From NCBI RefSeq assembly GCF_001006005.1, contig NZ_CP011254.1, positions 4,526,001 through 4,590,000 of the forward strand: a DNA stretch of 64,000 bases, written 5' to 3'. How positions within the stretch are numbered: position 1 is the stretch's first letter; every line of letters starts with the position of its first letter. The stretch is from Serratia fonticola (GTDB lineage Bacteria > Pseudomonadota > Gammaproteobacteria > Enterobacterales > Enterobacteriaceae). The notes under the pieces were generated by a model. It made no database searches. It was given only the letters and a program-made list of their open reading frames with translations, and had not been told where the DNA came from. Of the stretch, positions 30,514 to 39,345 are shown one piece after another. The position numbers and the translations under genes were made by a program.

Positions 30514-31611
30514 TTACAGTGTCGGGTAATCTGTATAACCCTCGGCACCGCCGCCGTAGAAGAAATCGGCACGCTGCTCGTTGAGTGGAGCCTGCTGTTT
30601 AAAGCGTTCCACCAGATCTGGGTTGGCGATATAGCTGCGACCAAAGGCGACGGCATCAATAAAGCCTTGGGCGATCAACTCTTCCGCTTTCTCCGCCGTA
30701 TAGGCACCCGCGCCAATAATCACGCCTTGGAAGTGTGCTCTTACTGCATCGCGGAAGGCGGTTGAGTAAGGCTTGCCACCGGCCCAATCCGGCTCGGAAA
30801 TATGCAGGTAGGCGATACCGCGTTTATTCAGCTCTTCGATCAGATACAGCGCCGCTTCTTCCTGATCTTCGCCGTTGTCCAAGCCATTGAACGGGCCCAA
30901 CGGTGAGATACGGATACCAACGCGATCGGCACCGATTTCGGCAATGCTGGCATCGACCACTTCCAGCGTCAGACGGGTACGGTTTTCAATGCTGCCACCG
31001 TATTGGTCGGTACGTTGGTTGGACGCCGGAGACATAAACTGGTGCAGCAGGTAACCGTGCGCGGCGTGCAGTTCAATATAGTCAAAACCGGCCTCACGCG
31101 AGTTGGCAGCAGCCTGGCGGAAATCGTTGACGATCCCCGGGATTTCGTTGGTTTCCAACGCACGTGGGGTTGAGGTTGGCACACGAACCCAGGCACCGGT
31201 TTCATCACGCACCGTGGTGCGGGTTTCGGCATTGATCGCTGAAGGCGCGACCGGAGCCTGCTGGCCCGGCTGCAAGCTTGAGTGGGAGATACGCCCTACG
31301 TGCCACAGCTGCACGGCAATATGGCCCTGTTTGTCATGTACCGCCTGGGTGATTTTTTTCCACGCGGCGATTTGTTCTGGGGTATGCAGACCGGGAGCTC
31401 CGGCATAACCTTTCGCCTGGAAAGAAATCTGGGTGGCTTCGGTGATCAGCAGGCCAGCGCTGGCACGCTGTGCATAATATTCCGCCATCAACGGCGTTGG
31501 GATGTCACCTGGCTCGATGCTGCGCAGACGAGTCAGCGGAGCCATGAACACACGGTTGGGGAGGGTGGTGTGGCCAACTTTGAGCGGAGAGAACAATTTT
31601 TCAATCTTCAT
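30514..31611 (-). CDS. nemA: N-ethylmaleimide reductase NemA
   Basis: 365 residues, as in E. coli. Old yellow enzyme family FMN flavoprotein: [30 protein letters not shown] start, substrate-binding [19 protein letters not shown] (His-Ala-Ala-His), and phosphate-binding [12 protein letters not shown] and [10 protein letters not shown]. Reduces electrophiles such as N-ethylmaleimide and nitro compounds. A NemR-type palindrome lies 18 bp upstream of its start. Confidence 0.97.
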   Translation of the reverse strand: MKIEKLFSPLKVGHTTLPNRVFMAPLTRLRSIEPGDIPTPLMAEYYAQRASAGLLITEATQISFQAKGYAGAPGLHTPEQIAAWKKITQAVHDKQGHIAVQLWHVGRISHSSLQPGQQAPVAPSAINAETRTTVRDETGAWVRVPTSTPRALETNEIPGIVNDFRQAAANSREAGFDYIELHAAHGYLLHQFMSPASNQRTDQYGGSIENRTRLTLEVVDASIAEIGADRVGIRISPLGPFNGLDNGEDQEEAALYLIEELNKRGIAYLHISEPDWAGGKPYSTAFRDAVRAHFQGVIIGAGAYTAEKAEELIAQGFIDAVAFGRSYIANPDLVERFKQQAPLNEQRADFFYGGGAEGYTDYPTL

Positions 31612-31628
31612 AGTGCATCCTATAGTAT

Positions 31629-31644
31629 TAGACCAGTCGACTAG
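31629..31644 (-). promoter_or_regulatory. Second NemR-type operator, directly upstream of nemA
   Basis: TAGACCAGTCGACTAG in the 81-bp gap between nemR and nemA. The left half equals that of the perfect operator at 32316-32331 and the right half is degenerate. Confidence 0.5.
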
Positions 31645-31692
31645 TGATGATAAACAATATCGCTACAATGTCTTTCGGGTAAAAAAGGGAGT

Positions 31693-32298
31693 TTATGGCT
31701 GCGCTGGGCGCAACAGCAATTCGATACTTTCCAGCGCACAGGTCAGTGGGGCGACCGAGTGGCGGATTTTAGCCCGCAACGATGCGCCCAACCACAGCGA
31801 ATACAGCGTTTCCGCCGTGGCCGCTGGGCTCATGGTGACAGCCAGTGAACCTTCACGGATGCCGCGTTCGATCGCGTCTTGCAGATGACCGATCACGCGG
31901 CTGGTGCCCGCTTCCAAGGCATGGCGCATAGGTTCAGAAAGATCGCTGACCTCTGCGGAGAGTTTCACTGCCAGGCAAGCGTTATGGCACTCACTACGGC
32001 AGTGGAAGCTGATGGCCTGGGCGTAATAACTTAATAACTGATTACGCGCATCGCTGCGGCTGTCAGCAAACAGAGCCTGCATTTGAGCGTCGTAATGGGC
32101 AAAATAGCGTTGCAACATTGCTTCGCCGAAGGCTTCCTTCGAGCGAAAATAGTGATAGAACGACCCTTTGGGCACGCCAGCGGTAGCGAGCAACTCACTG
32201 AGGCCCATGCCGGTAAAACCAAGGCGCAGGCTGAGCGTTTCGCCGGTAGCGAGCAGATGTTCTCGGGTATCCCCGTTGCAATTCGTCTGTTTTGTCAT
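31693..32298 (-). CDS. nemR: TetR-family electrophile-sensing repressor NemR
   Basis: 201 residues (E. coli 199). HTH MGLSELLATAGVPKGSFYHYFRSKEAF nearly identical to E. coli. The Cys-containing sensor stretch CHNACLAVKLSAEVSDLSEPMR is at the same place as the E. coli stretch with redox-active C106. Represses nemA and gloA and is relieved by electrophiles and bleach. A perfect operator palindrome lies 17 bp upstream of its start. Confidence 0.95.
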   Translation of the reverse strand: MTKQTNCNGDTREHLLATGETLSLRLGFTGMGLSELLATAGVPKGSFYHYFRSKEAFGEAMLQRYFAHYDAQMQALFADSRSDARNQLLSYYAQAISFHCRSECHNACLAVKLSAEVSDLSEPMRHALEAGTSRVIGHLQDAIERGIREGSLAVTMSPAATAETLYSLWLGASLRAKIRHSVAPLTCALESIELLLRPAQP

Positions 32299-32315
32299 AA
32301 TGAAAATGAGAATAA

Positions 32316-32331
32316 TAGACCGATTGGTCTA
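32316..32331 (-). promoter_or_regulatory. NemR operator upstream of nemR
   Basis: Perfect palindrome TAGACCGATTGGTCTA in the nemR leader, the expected form of a NemR box. Confidence 0.8.
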
Positions 32332-32434
32332 GGTCAAGTCGCAGATAAAAAAACCGGTAAAAAAATTCCCGGCTCTGACGGTAAACAGTCGACCAACTTA
32401 CATTCTATCGAGGTGCTGCACAAGACCTCATACC

Positions 32435-32461
32435 GTAGGGGCGCCGCATGCTGCGCCCGTC
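32435..32461 (+). repeat. Short palindromic dispersed repeat, copy 3 (3' of the eptA-type gene)
   Basis: GTAGGGGCGCC-GCATGCT-GCGCCCGTC, overlapping the stop codon of the minus-strand gene by one base. Same repeat as 2070-2096 and 25035-25059. Confidence 0.8.
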
Positions 32462-34098
32462 TAGTTGCGACAGCGCTGCAGAATATCCAGGTCGGGCTGA
32501 TATTGCCTTGTCTGCACGTTTAACATACCCAACAGGGTGTGGAACAGATTATCCTGTGAAACCTTATCGGTCTCCGCCAGGGATTGCAGGCATTGGCGGT
32601 TAATGCCGAAGTTGCGTTCATAATCGGCCGACATCCACATCAGGAAAGGCACGTGGGTCTGCTGAGAAGGGGCGAACATATACGGCGTACCGTGCAGATA
32701 CATGCCATTCTCCCCGAGCGATTCACCGTGATCGGAAAGATAGACCATCGCCGTATTGAATTTGCCGCTGTATTGCTGCAACAGCTTGATGGTGTTGTCC
32801 AGCATGGCGTCGGTGTACAGTAGCGAATTGTCGTAGGTATTCACCAGTTGCTCGTGGGTACAGTCCTGGATCTGGTTGCTGTCACAGGTTGGTGAGAACT
32901 GTCGTAATTCTGGCGTACTGCGGCGATAGTAGGCCGGGCCGTGGCTCCCCATCTGATGCAGTACGATCACACCGTCCCCTTGCAGGCCGTTGATATAATC
33001 GTCCAGTTTATGCAGCAGCACATTATCCATGCAGACATCGCCGTCGCAATACTGTGAAAGCTTCAGTTTGGTCATGTCGATATGTGGGATACGATCGCAG
33101 GCGCCCTTACAACCGCCGTCATTCTCGCGCCACAGCAGGTTGACTCCGGCATGTGCCATCACGTCCAGTATGCCTTCCTGGTGTGCGGCCAAGGTGGCGT
33201 CGTAATCGCTGCGTGGCATGTTGGAGAACATGCAGGGCACGGAGATAGCCGTTTCGGTACCGCAGGAACTGGCATTCTTGAAATAAACCACATCGTCCTG
33301 CTTCAAGCGGGGATTGGTCTCCCGTGAGTAACCACCTAGCGAAAAATTCTCCGCCCGCGCGGTTTCACCGACCACCAGTATCACCAGGGTCTTCTTGGCC
33401 TGGCTGCTAATCACCGGGCCTAAATGGGCATCTTCACCAATTTTGACCAGCGGCAGATTTTGGTGGAAATAGCGGTGTTGAGCGTACTTGATGGTGCCAG
33501 CCACAAAATTGCTTGGGGTGAGCATTTTCACCACGCTTTTATTGTTGCGGATCAGCGAGGCGTAATCTTTGTAGAACAACGCCGCAACCAAAAGGATCAC
33601 CACCACGGAAAGCATCACATTGGCCGCGCGCAGGCCAATCATGTACCACCAAGGGCGGGTTTTATTGATGCGTACAAAGCACACGAAAACGGCAGGCAAA
33701 ATACCCAGCAACAGCAGCCATAGCCCCATACGAGGGGTGAGCAACGCCGTCGCTTCCTGCGGGTTGGTCTCGAAGGCGTTCTGCATCATATTGCCATCAA
33801 TCACCACGCCGTAGCTGAACATAAAATAGTTGGCCGCCGCGCTGCCGAGCAGCAACAGAATAACCAGAGGTTTACGCAGGAACGGAATGGTTAATACGCT
33901 GAAGATAATATTCAGGGCACAGAAAATAACCACCGGCATAGTCGCCGCAAAAATGATGCTATGTACGCTATCAAAGGTGATATATGACCAGGCCTGGTGA
34001 ATAAATAGCAGGTTCTGGAAAAGCGTGAAGAATAGGGCGCAAGCCAGGATAAAACCCAAGCTGTTGCATTGTAATGATTGACGTAAGCGCATTGCCAA
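32461..34098 (-). CDS. eptA: Phosphoethanolamine transferase, EptA type (lipid A modification)
   Basis: 545 residues (E. coli EptA 547). Five N-terminal membrane segments, then a periplasmic alkaline-phosphatase-like domain: metal motif VVGETARAENFSLGGY, catalytic Thr in SCGTETAISVPCMFS, HQMGSHGPAYYRR, and the zinc-site SDHGESLGENGMYLHGTPY. Six or more periplasmic Cys for disulfides. Adds phosphoethanolamine to lipid A, lowering polymyxin binding. TTG at 34098 is chosen because AGGA lies seven bases before it; ATG at 34092 is the alternative. No pmrAB genes are nearby. Absent at this place in E. coli. Confidence 0.88.
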   Translation of the reverse strand: MAMRLRQSLQCNSLGFILACALFFTLFQNLLFIHQAWSYITFDSVHSIIFAATMPVVIFCALNIIFSVLTIPFLRKPLVILLLLGSAAANYFMFSYGVVIDGNMMQNAFETNPQEATALLTPRMGLWLLLLGILPAVFVCFVRINKTRPWWYMIGLRAANVMLSVVVILLVAALFYKDYASLIRNNKSVVKMLTPSNFVAGTIKYAQHRYFHQNLPLVKIGEDAHLGPVISSQAKKTLVILVVGETARAENFSLGGYSRETNPRLKQDDVVYFKNASSCGTETAISVPCMFSNMPRSDYDATLAAHQEGILDVMAHAGVNLLWRENDGGCKGACDRIPHIDMTKLKLSQYCDGDVCMDNVLLHKLDDYINGLQGDGVIVLHQMGSHGPAYYRRSTPELRQFSPTCDSNQIQDCTHEQLVNTYDNSLLYTDAMLDNTIKLLQQYSGKFNTAMVYLSDHGESLGENGMYLHGTPYMFAPSQQTHVPFLMWMSADYERNFGINRQCLQSLAETDKVSQDNLFHTLLGMLNVQTRQYQPDLDILQRCRN

Positions 34099-34179
34099 AT
34101 CTGGATCCTGCCATGAGGTAATGCGCCGAAATTTACCAGATGAAACTTAAGATAACCTTAGACGTAGTGAGCGGCAGGA

Positions 34180-34206
34180 CAGCGGCTGCAACGATTACAG
34201 CCGCTG
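34180..34206 (-). terminator. Hairpin after the SDR gene
   Basis: CAGCGGCTG/CAGCCGCTG perfect 9-bp stem 9 bases past the SDR stop codon, without a T-run. Confidence 0.45.
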
Positions 34207-34214
34207 GCGGACGA

Positions 34215-34856
34215 TTAATAGGCAGCGGTAAACTGTGCCTTGATGAACTGCGGTTTTTCAACTTCGTCGATAATGGCAACCGCGAGGTCTTCTACCGAAA
34301 TATTGGCCGGTGCGTCCCCCTTCATCAGCAATTGTGTCGTACCCAAACGGAACTGGCCGGTACGCTTGCCGGGTTCCAGCAACGCGGCAGGAGAAAGGTA
34401 GGTCCAATCCAACTGGGTTTCTTTTTTCAACGCATTACGTAAATCCCGTACCGCCTGGGCCCCTGGACGAATATTTTCCGGGAACTGCGGGGTATCAACC
34501 AGCTCAACTCCTGGAGCCACTTCCAGGCTGCCGGCACCGCCAACGTACAGCAGGCGTTTAACCGCGGATTGTTTTACCGCCGCCAGGATCTGCTGAGCAC
34601 CTTTAGCGGTTTTCTCATACAGATCTGCTTCTGCCCAACCTGGGTTATAGGCGCTGATCACGACATCATGGCCAGCTAACTGTTGTGCCAACCACGGGCC
34701 GTCGGCCACGTCACCCAGGGCGATGGTGAGATTGGCATTATCCGGCAGATCTTTTTTCTGACGGGCGATGGCGGTCACTTGCAGGCCGCGGGCCAAAGCT
34801 TCATCGACTACGCGGCGGCCAACAAAACCGGTTGCTCCAATAATGGCGACTTTCAT
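34215..34856 (-). CDS. NAD(P)-binding SDR-type epimerase/NmrA-like protein
   Basis: 213 residues. Rossmann start MKVAIIGATGFVGRRVVDEAL with GXXGXXG; D-rich second strand LTIALGDVADG; no classical SDR Tyr-X3-Lys catalytic pair, so it is an atypical or NmrA-like SDR. Cytoplasmic; substrate unknown. Divergent from a LysR regulator across 138 bp, a common arrangement in which the regulator controls the oxidoreductase, possibly in quinone or aldehyde stress (inference). Confidence 0.85.
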   Translation of the reverse strand: MKVAIIGATGFVGRRVVDEALARGLQVTAIARQKKDLPDNANLTIALGDVADGPWLAQQLAGHDVVISAYNPGWAEADLYEKTAKGAQQILAAVKQSAVKRLLYVGGAGSLEVAPGVELVDTPQFPENIRPGAQAVRDLRNALKKETQLDWTYLSPAALLEPGKRTGQFRLGTTQLLMKGDAPANISVEDLAVAIIDEVEKPQFIKAQFTAAY

Positions 34857-34994
34857 GAGGTCTCTCCTGTGAAATGTTTTTTAACGGGTTGCCGTACCAC
34901 TCAGTGGCGGTGCAGTAGAAATACTATAAGCCTTAACAATGTGGCTGATTAGTGCCATATTTATGCTTTCTTGATTAAGTAAAACTTCATAATC

Positions 34995-35924
34995 ATGGAT
35001 AAACTGAATCGAATGGCGGTATTCGCCACCGTGGTGGCCGAGGGATCTTTTGTTGCGGCGGCCCGTCGGCTAGAGATGACGCCTTCTGCGGTCAGCCAGC
35101 ATATGAGGTCGCTAGAAAAGTCGTTGGGCGTGCCGTTATTGCACCGCTCGACTCGCCGCTTGGCACTCACCGATGCGGGGGAAGCCTTTTACCCCGGCTG
35201 CGAAGCCATGTTGCAGGAAGCACAGCGCGCGGAGCAGCGGCTGGCGGAACTGCGGGATACATTGGTGGGCGAACTACGTATTGCCACCACCGTCGGGATC
35301 GGTAGCGGCCCCTTGGCGGAGGCCCTGGCTCCCTTGCTGCTGGCGCACCCAAAGCTGACGCTGCGCATTCTGGCAGACGACCAGGTGGTGGATATGATCG
35401 AGCAGCGGGTAGATATCTCACTGCGCGTAAATCTACAACTGGCAGATACCAACCTGATTGCTCACCCGCTGACCGCCTGGCCCATGGTGCTCTGCGCCGC
35501 GCCGCGTTATCTTAGCCAGCATGGCGTGCCAGAAACGCCCCAGGAACTGGTGCAACACCGCTGGATCACCGGCAGCGGTCACGGGCTGCATCTCGATTTA
35601 CATCACCATGCGGGTGAAACATTCAAACTACGCCTGGCGGCGGGGCAGGTTGTCAGCGGTAGTATGAACGTGATCCGGGCCTTTACCCGCAATGGTCTGG
35701 GGATTTCCGGCCAACCGCTGTATGAAATTGGTGACGAACTGCGCCGGGGAGAATTAATCGCCCTGTTACCGCAGTGGCGGCCTGCGCCATATCGGCTGCA
35801 TGCGTTGACTCTGGAACGGGTTCTGCCGGAGAAAACGCGCCAGGCGCTGCACTATTTGCGAGAATATTTTCGCCGTCATGGGGAAAAGCCACTTGCCAAT
35901 GGCCCCGATGACGTCTTCAATTAG
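34995..35924 (+). CDS. LysR-family transcriptional regulator
   Basis: 309 residues. N-terminal winged HTH (GSFVAAARRLEMTPSAVSQHMRSLEKSLGVPLLHRSTRRLALTDAG type, residues about 17-60) and a LysR effector domain of the CrgA/AaeR-like subgroup. Divergent from the SDR gene and probably its regulator. Followed after 21 bases by ydhL in the same direction. Confidence 0.9.
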   Translation: MDKLNRMAVFATVVAEGSFVAAARRLEMTPSAVSQHMRSLEKSLGVPLLHRSTRRLALTDAGEAFYPGCEAMLQEAQRAEQRLAELRDTLVGELRIATTVGIGSGPLAEALAPLLLAHPKLTLRILADDQVVDMIEQRVDISLRVNLQLADTNLIAHPLTAWPMVLCAAPRYLSQHGVPETPQELVQHRWITGSGHGLHLDLHHHAGETFKLRLAAGQVVSGSMNVIRAFTRNGLGISGQPLYEIGDELRRGELIALLPQWRPAPYRLHALTLERVLPEKTRQALHYLREYFRRHGEKPLANGPDDVFN

Positions 35925-35945
35925 CATGACAACGCAGGAGGACGT

Positions 35946-36185
35946 GTGGCGCAGCAACTCGAGTTCTTTGACATCCCAAGCCCGTGCCGTGGCATTTGCC
36001 AGGCCGATGAGCGCGGCTATTGTCGTGGTTGCCTGCGCAGCCGCGAGGAGCGCTTTGGCTGGATGCAAATGAACGATGTCCAGAAAAAGGACGTTCTGCG
36101 CCTGTGTCGCCAGCGTTACCTGCGTTCATTGCGTACCGGCAAGCAGCCAGAAGAGATCCCGCCAGAACAGCCCTCGCTGTTTTAA
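35946..36185 (+). CDS. ydhL: DUF1289 protein YdhL
   Basis: 79 residues, as in E. coli. Cys-rich DUF1289 signature: SPCRGICQADERGYCRGCLRSREER, then W and LCRQR. The four Cys suggest metal binding; function unknown. Starts at GTG (35946) with AGGAGG ten bases upstream. The C-terminal PEQPSLF-type ending is conserved. Confidence 0.92.
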   Translation: MAQQLEFFDIPSPCRGICQADERGYCRGCLRSREERFGWMQMNDVQKKDVLRLCRQRYLRSLRTGKQPEEIPPEQPSLF

Positions 36186-36293
36186 CTTTATTGCTGATTT
36201 TCTCGATCTGCCGCACGTTAAGGCCACTTTTGCGTTTCCTACGGCTTGGGCGCTTGTGTATGCTGGCGTTAACTATTGTCATGAGGTTTAACA

Positions 36294-37190
36294 ATGCTGA
36301 ATCGTATAAAGCTGGCACCACTTGGGCCCGAGTTCTCACGCATGATTTGCGGCTACTGGCGTTTGATGGAGTGGGGCATGTCACCGCAGCAGTTGCTGAC
36401 GTTTATCAAGCAACACGTTGAGCTAGGGGTGACCACGGCGGACCACGCGGATATTTATGGTGGCTATGCCTGTGAGCAGGCTTTTGGCGAGGCTATCAAG
36501 CTACAGCCCTCGGTGCGCCAGGGGATGGAGCTGGTGTCGAAGTGCGGCATCGCTACCACCGCCAAGCCAGGTAACCCAATCGGGCATTACATCACCGATC
36601 GCGAGCATATTGTGCACAGCGCAGAGCAGTCTTTATCGCACCTGCATACGGACTACCTGGATTTATTGTTGATCCATCGTCCCGATCCGTTGATGGAGGC
36701 CGATGAGGTAGCAGAAGCCTTTGTGGCGCTGCATAAAAGCGGCAAGGTGCGCCATTTCGGCGTTTCGAACTTTACGCCAGCACAGTTTTCCTTATTGCAG
36801 TCGCGTCTGCCGTTCTCACTGGTGACCAACCAGGTCGAGATATCCCCGATTTATCAGCCAGCGATCCTCGACGGCACCTTGGATCAATGCCAGCAACTGC
36901 GTATTAAACCGATGGCCTGGTCTTGCCTGGGTGGCGGGCGGTTGTTCAGCGATGCTGAATTCCAGCCGTTACGCGATGAGCTGCAAACGGTGGCACAAGA
37001 GATTGGTGCCGAAACCATTGAGCAGGTGGTGTATGCCTGGGTGATGCGTCTGCCTTCGGCACCGCTGCCAATTATCGGTTCCGGCAAGATCGAACGCGTA
37101 CGTTCGGCCCTGAAGGCGCAAGAGCTGGCCTTGAGCCGCCAGCAGTGGTTCCGCATTCGTAAAGCGGCACTGGGTTACGACGTACCTTAA
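36294..37190 (+). CDS. ydhF: Aldo/keto reductase family oxidoreductase YdhF
   Basis: 298 residues, as in E. coli. AKR barrel: HADIYGGYACEQAFG carries the Asp and Tyr of the catalytic set, KCGI supplies Lys, and LLLIHRPDPLM supplies His. NADPH-binding IIGSGKIERVRSAL near the C-terminus. Physiological substrate unknown. Confidence 0.93.
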   Translation: MLNRIKLAPLGPEFSRMICGYWRLMEWGMSPQQLLTFIKQHVELGVTTADHADIYGGYACEQAFGEAIKLQPSVRQGMELVSKCGIATTAKPGNPIGHYITDREHIVHSAEQSLSHLHTDYLDLLLIHRPDPLMEADEVAEAFVALHKSGKVRHFGVSNFTPAQFSLLQSRLPFSLVTNQVEISPIYQPAILDGTLDQCQQLRIKPMAWSCLGGGRLFSDAEFQPLRDELQTVAQEIGAETIEQVVYAWVMRLPSAPLPIIGSGKIERVRSALKAQELALSRQQWFRIRKAALGYDVP

Positions 37191-37229
37191 GTTGAGCAGG
37201 TAAGGCTGGCATTGTGCCAGCCTTTGCCA

Positions 37230-38567
37230 CTACTTCACTTGCATAACGCTGAAGGTTTCGTTTTTATATGCCAAGGTGACAACTTGCAGCCCTTGGCTTG
37301 GTTGCCATGAGGAATCTGGCAACCGCTTGTTAAAGAATGCATTCAGTATTAGCGGGTGGGTGAAGACGATCACTTTACCCTGGCTAAATTCATATTTTTG
37401 ACCGATAGCGGACAGGAACTTATCCAAACGGTAGGCGGCAATCTCGCCATTCTCGCCTTCATCTGGCGCAACAAAGCGGATCAGGTTGTTGGCAGAGAAC
37501 AGGTTTCTCGCCGCTTCGCTCTGGTCGTTTATCAGCGTTGCCACCTTTTCTGCCTCCCAGTGCCCCAGGAACATTTCGTTCAATTGGTTATCTTGCTGAA
37601 CCGGGATTTGATGGTCAGCCATCACGCGTTGGGCGGTTTTGTAGCCACGCCCCAACTCGCTGCTATAAGCCGCGATAAACCGGGTGGATTTTAGTGTGCG
37701 GTGTAATTGCTGGTTAGCCTTTTCGCCCGCGTCGGTGAAGTCTGAATCTGTGGTGCCTTCCATGACACCAGCCTGCTGCAATTGGGTCAGCGGATTAACG
37801 ACCAGAGTGATTTCCAGCGGTGGCAGGGCCTTTGCTCTGGCGTAGCCAGATTTAAGATAATCGGTATTATTAAAATCGATAAGATGGAATTGGCCATCCT
37901 TGAACTCCAGCACCGAGACGCTGGTATTAGCTAACCCGGCCAGTGGTTGGTTGGCGCGGTATTTTTGCAGGTAGAACGCCATTGATGAGTGGGCGGTAAC
38001 CAGAATATTACCATCCTGATCGGCATGCTGTGTGGCAATCTGTCGCAATGCACCTTCAAAGCGCGCCGAAAAATCAGCCATATTTTCGGCATTGACCGGG
38101 GATTTGAACGCGGGATCGTTATAGGCGCCGAAATAGAACGCGAAGTCGTTGCCAGAATGGCCGAATTTATCCGTCAGATCGTCAATTCGGCCTCCTTCGG
38201 CGTCGCCCCACGAGATATCTTTCAGATCGTCAATCTGCTTCACCTGTATGTTGCGGCCACGCAAAATCTGGTTGGCGGTTTCATAGGCCCGGCCCAAGGT
38301 GCTGCTATAACCGGCGATAAACTCTACTTCTGCCAGCCCCAACCCTAAACTGCTGGCGTCATAACGGCCTTTTGGGGTCAATTGGGCGTTACCGCCACCG
38401 CCGATGGTCATTTCCTTGATATTGGAGTAGGTCTGCCCGTGGCGAACTAAATAAAAGCGCAGCGTTTTTGTCTGTTCTGTGTTGGCCTGATCTTGCGATA
38501 GCGCTGCGGTGGGCTGCCATATCATGGCTAAAAACAGAGTGACCAGCGGGATTATTTTCTTTTTCAC
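37230..38567 (-). CDS. Periplasmic two-domain histidine phosphatase, second domain degenerate
   Basis: 445 residues with a signal peptide (MKKKIIPLVTLFLAMIWQPTAALS). Two tandem phosphoglycerate-mutase-like domains. Domain 1 (about 35-240) is intact: LVRHGQTYSN with the phospho-acceptor His, SSTLGRAYETA, ISWGDAEGG and VTAHSS. Domain 2 (about 255-445) keeps the fold (YSSELGRGYKTAQ, FLGHWEAEK, FTHPLI), but the RHG motif is replaced by VVNPLTQL, so the nucleophilic His is lost. Substrate unknown; phosphatase activity of domain 1 is inferred. It lies between ydhF and sodC, where E. coli has no gene. Confidence 0.85.
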   Translation of the reverse strand: MKKKIIPLVTLFLAMIWQPTAALSQDQANTEQTKTLRFYLVRHGQTYSNIKEMTIGGGGNAQLTPKGRYDASSLGLGLAEVEFIAGYSSTLGRAYETANQILRGRNIQVKQIDDLKDISWGDAEGGRIDDLTDKFGHSGNDFAFYFGAYNDPAFKSPVNAENMADFSARFEGALRQIATQHADQDGNILVTAHSSMAFYLQKYRANQPLAGLANTSVSVLEFKDGQFHLIDFNNTDYLKSGYARAKALPPLEITLVVNPLTQLQQAGVMEGTTDSDFTDAGEKANQQLHRTLKSTRFIAAYSSELGRGYKTAQRVMADHQIPVQQDNQLNEMFLGHWEAEKVATLINDQSEAARNLFSANNLIRFVAPDEGENGEIAAYRLDKFLSAIGQKYEFSQGKVIVFTHPLILNAFFNKRLPDSSWQPSQGLQVVTLAYKNETFSVMQVK

Positions 38568-38806
38568 GCACTATTCCTTTTAATTATCAGCAAGATTTCA
38601 GCTTAAGAAATAAATGGCGCTGGGACCTTTGTGTTAATGACACTTGCCGATGCAGGGTGGCAGAAAACCAAGGAATAACGGGAGGAAGGTCACAAAATAT
38701 TATAACCGACTCAGTGGCTGCGCTGATTAACGGCGGTTTCCACTGTGGCAGGATTTATTCGGTATATACTCCCTAAGGACTATAACTATCGCATGGAGAT
38801 TGAGTG

Positions 38807-39331
38807 ATGAAACGTTATTGGTGTGCGGCATTGGGTTTGATGGCCTGTGGCGTTGCGCAGGCGGCAACGGTTGATGTCGAAATGAATCTGGTGACCGGCC
38901 AGGGAATTGGTCAGGACATTGGTAAAATCACAATTAGCGAAACGCCTTATGGCCTGTTGTTTACCCCGCAGCTGAAAGCCTTGCCTGCTGGTGTGCACGG
39001 TTTTCACGTTCATGAGAAAGGCAGTTGTGAGCCGGGTATGAAAGACGGCAAGGCGGTAGCCGCACTGGCTGCGGGTGGCCACTTTGACCCTGAAAAAACC
39101 AGCAAGCATCTCGGGCCTTATGATGCCAACGGGCATTTAGGCGATTTGCCAGCAATCTATGTCACGGCGGACGGTATGGCTGACACCCAGGTCCTGGCTC
39201 CGCGCTTGAAGAAAATCAGCGAAATCGAAGGCAAAGCGCTGATGGTACACGCCGGGGGGGATAACCACTCCGATCAACCCAAGCCTCTGGGTGGTGGTGG
39301 CGATCGCTTCGCCTGTGGCGTAATCAAATAA
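38807..39331 (+). CDS. sodC: Periplasmic Cu-Zn superoxide dismutase
   Basis: 174 residues (E. coli 173) from the ATG at 38807, with GGAG upstream; a GTG one codon earlier is less likely. Signal peptide MKRYWCAALGLMACGVAQA. Cu/Zn ligands in HGFHVHEKGSC, AAGGHFDPE, GHLGDLPA and MVHAGGDNHSD; disulfide Cys in GSC and RFACGVIK. A TATACT -10 lies about 40 bases before the start. Confidence 0.97.
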   Translation: MKRYWCAALGLMACGVAQAATVDVEMNLVTGQGIGQDIGKITISETPYGLLFTPQLKALPAGVHGFHVHEKGSCEPGMKDGKAVAALAAGGHFDPEKTSKHLGPYDANGHLGDLPAIYVTADGMADTQVLAPRLKKISEIEGKALMVHAGGDNHSDQPKPLGGGGDRFACGVIK

Positions 39332-39345
39332 ATCAGCCGCCCGCG

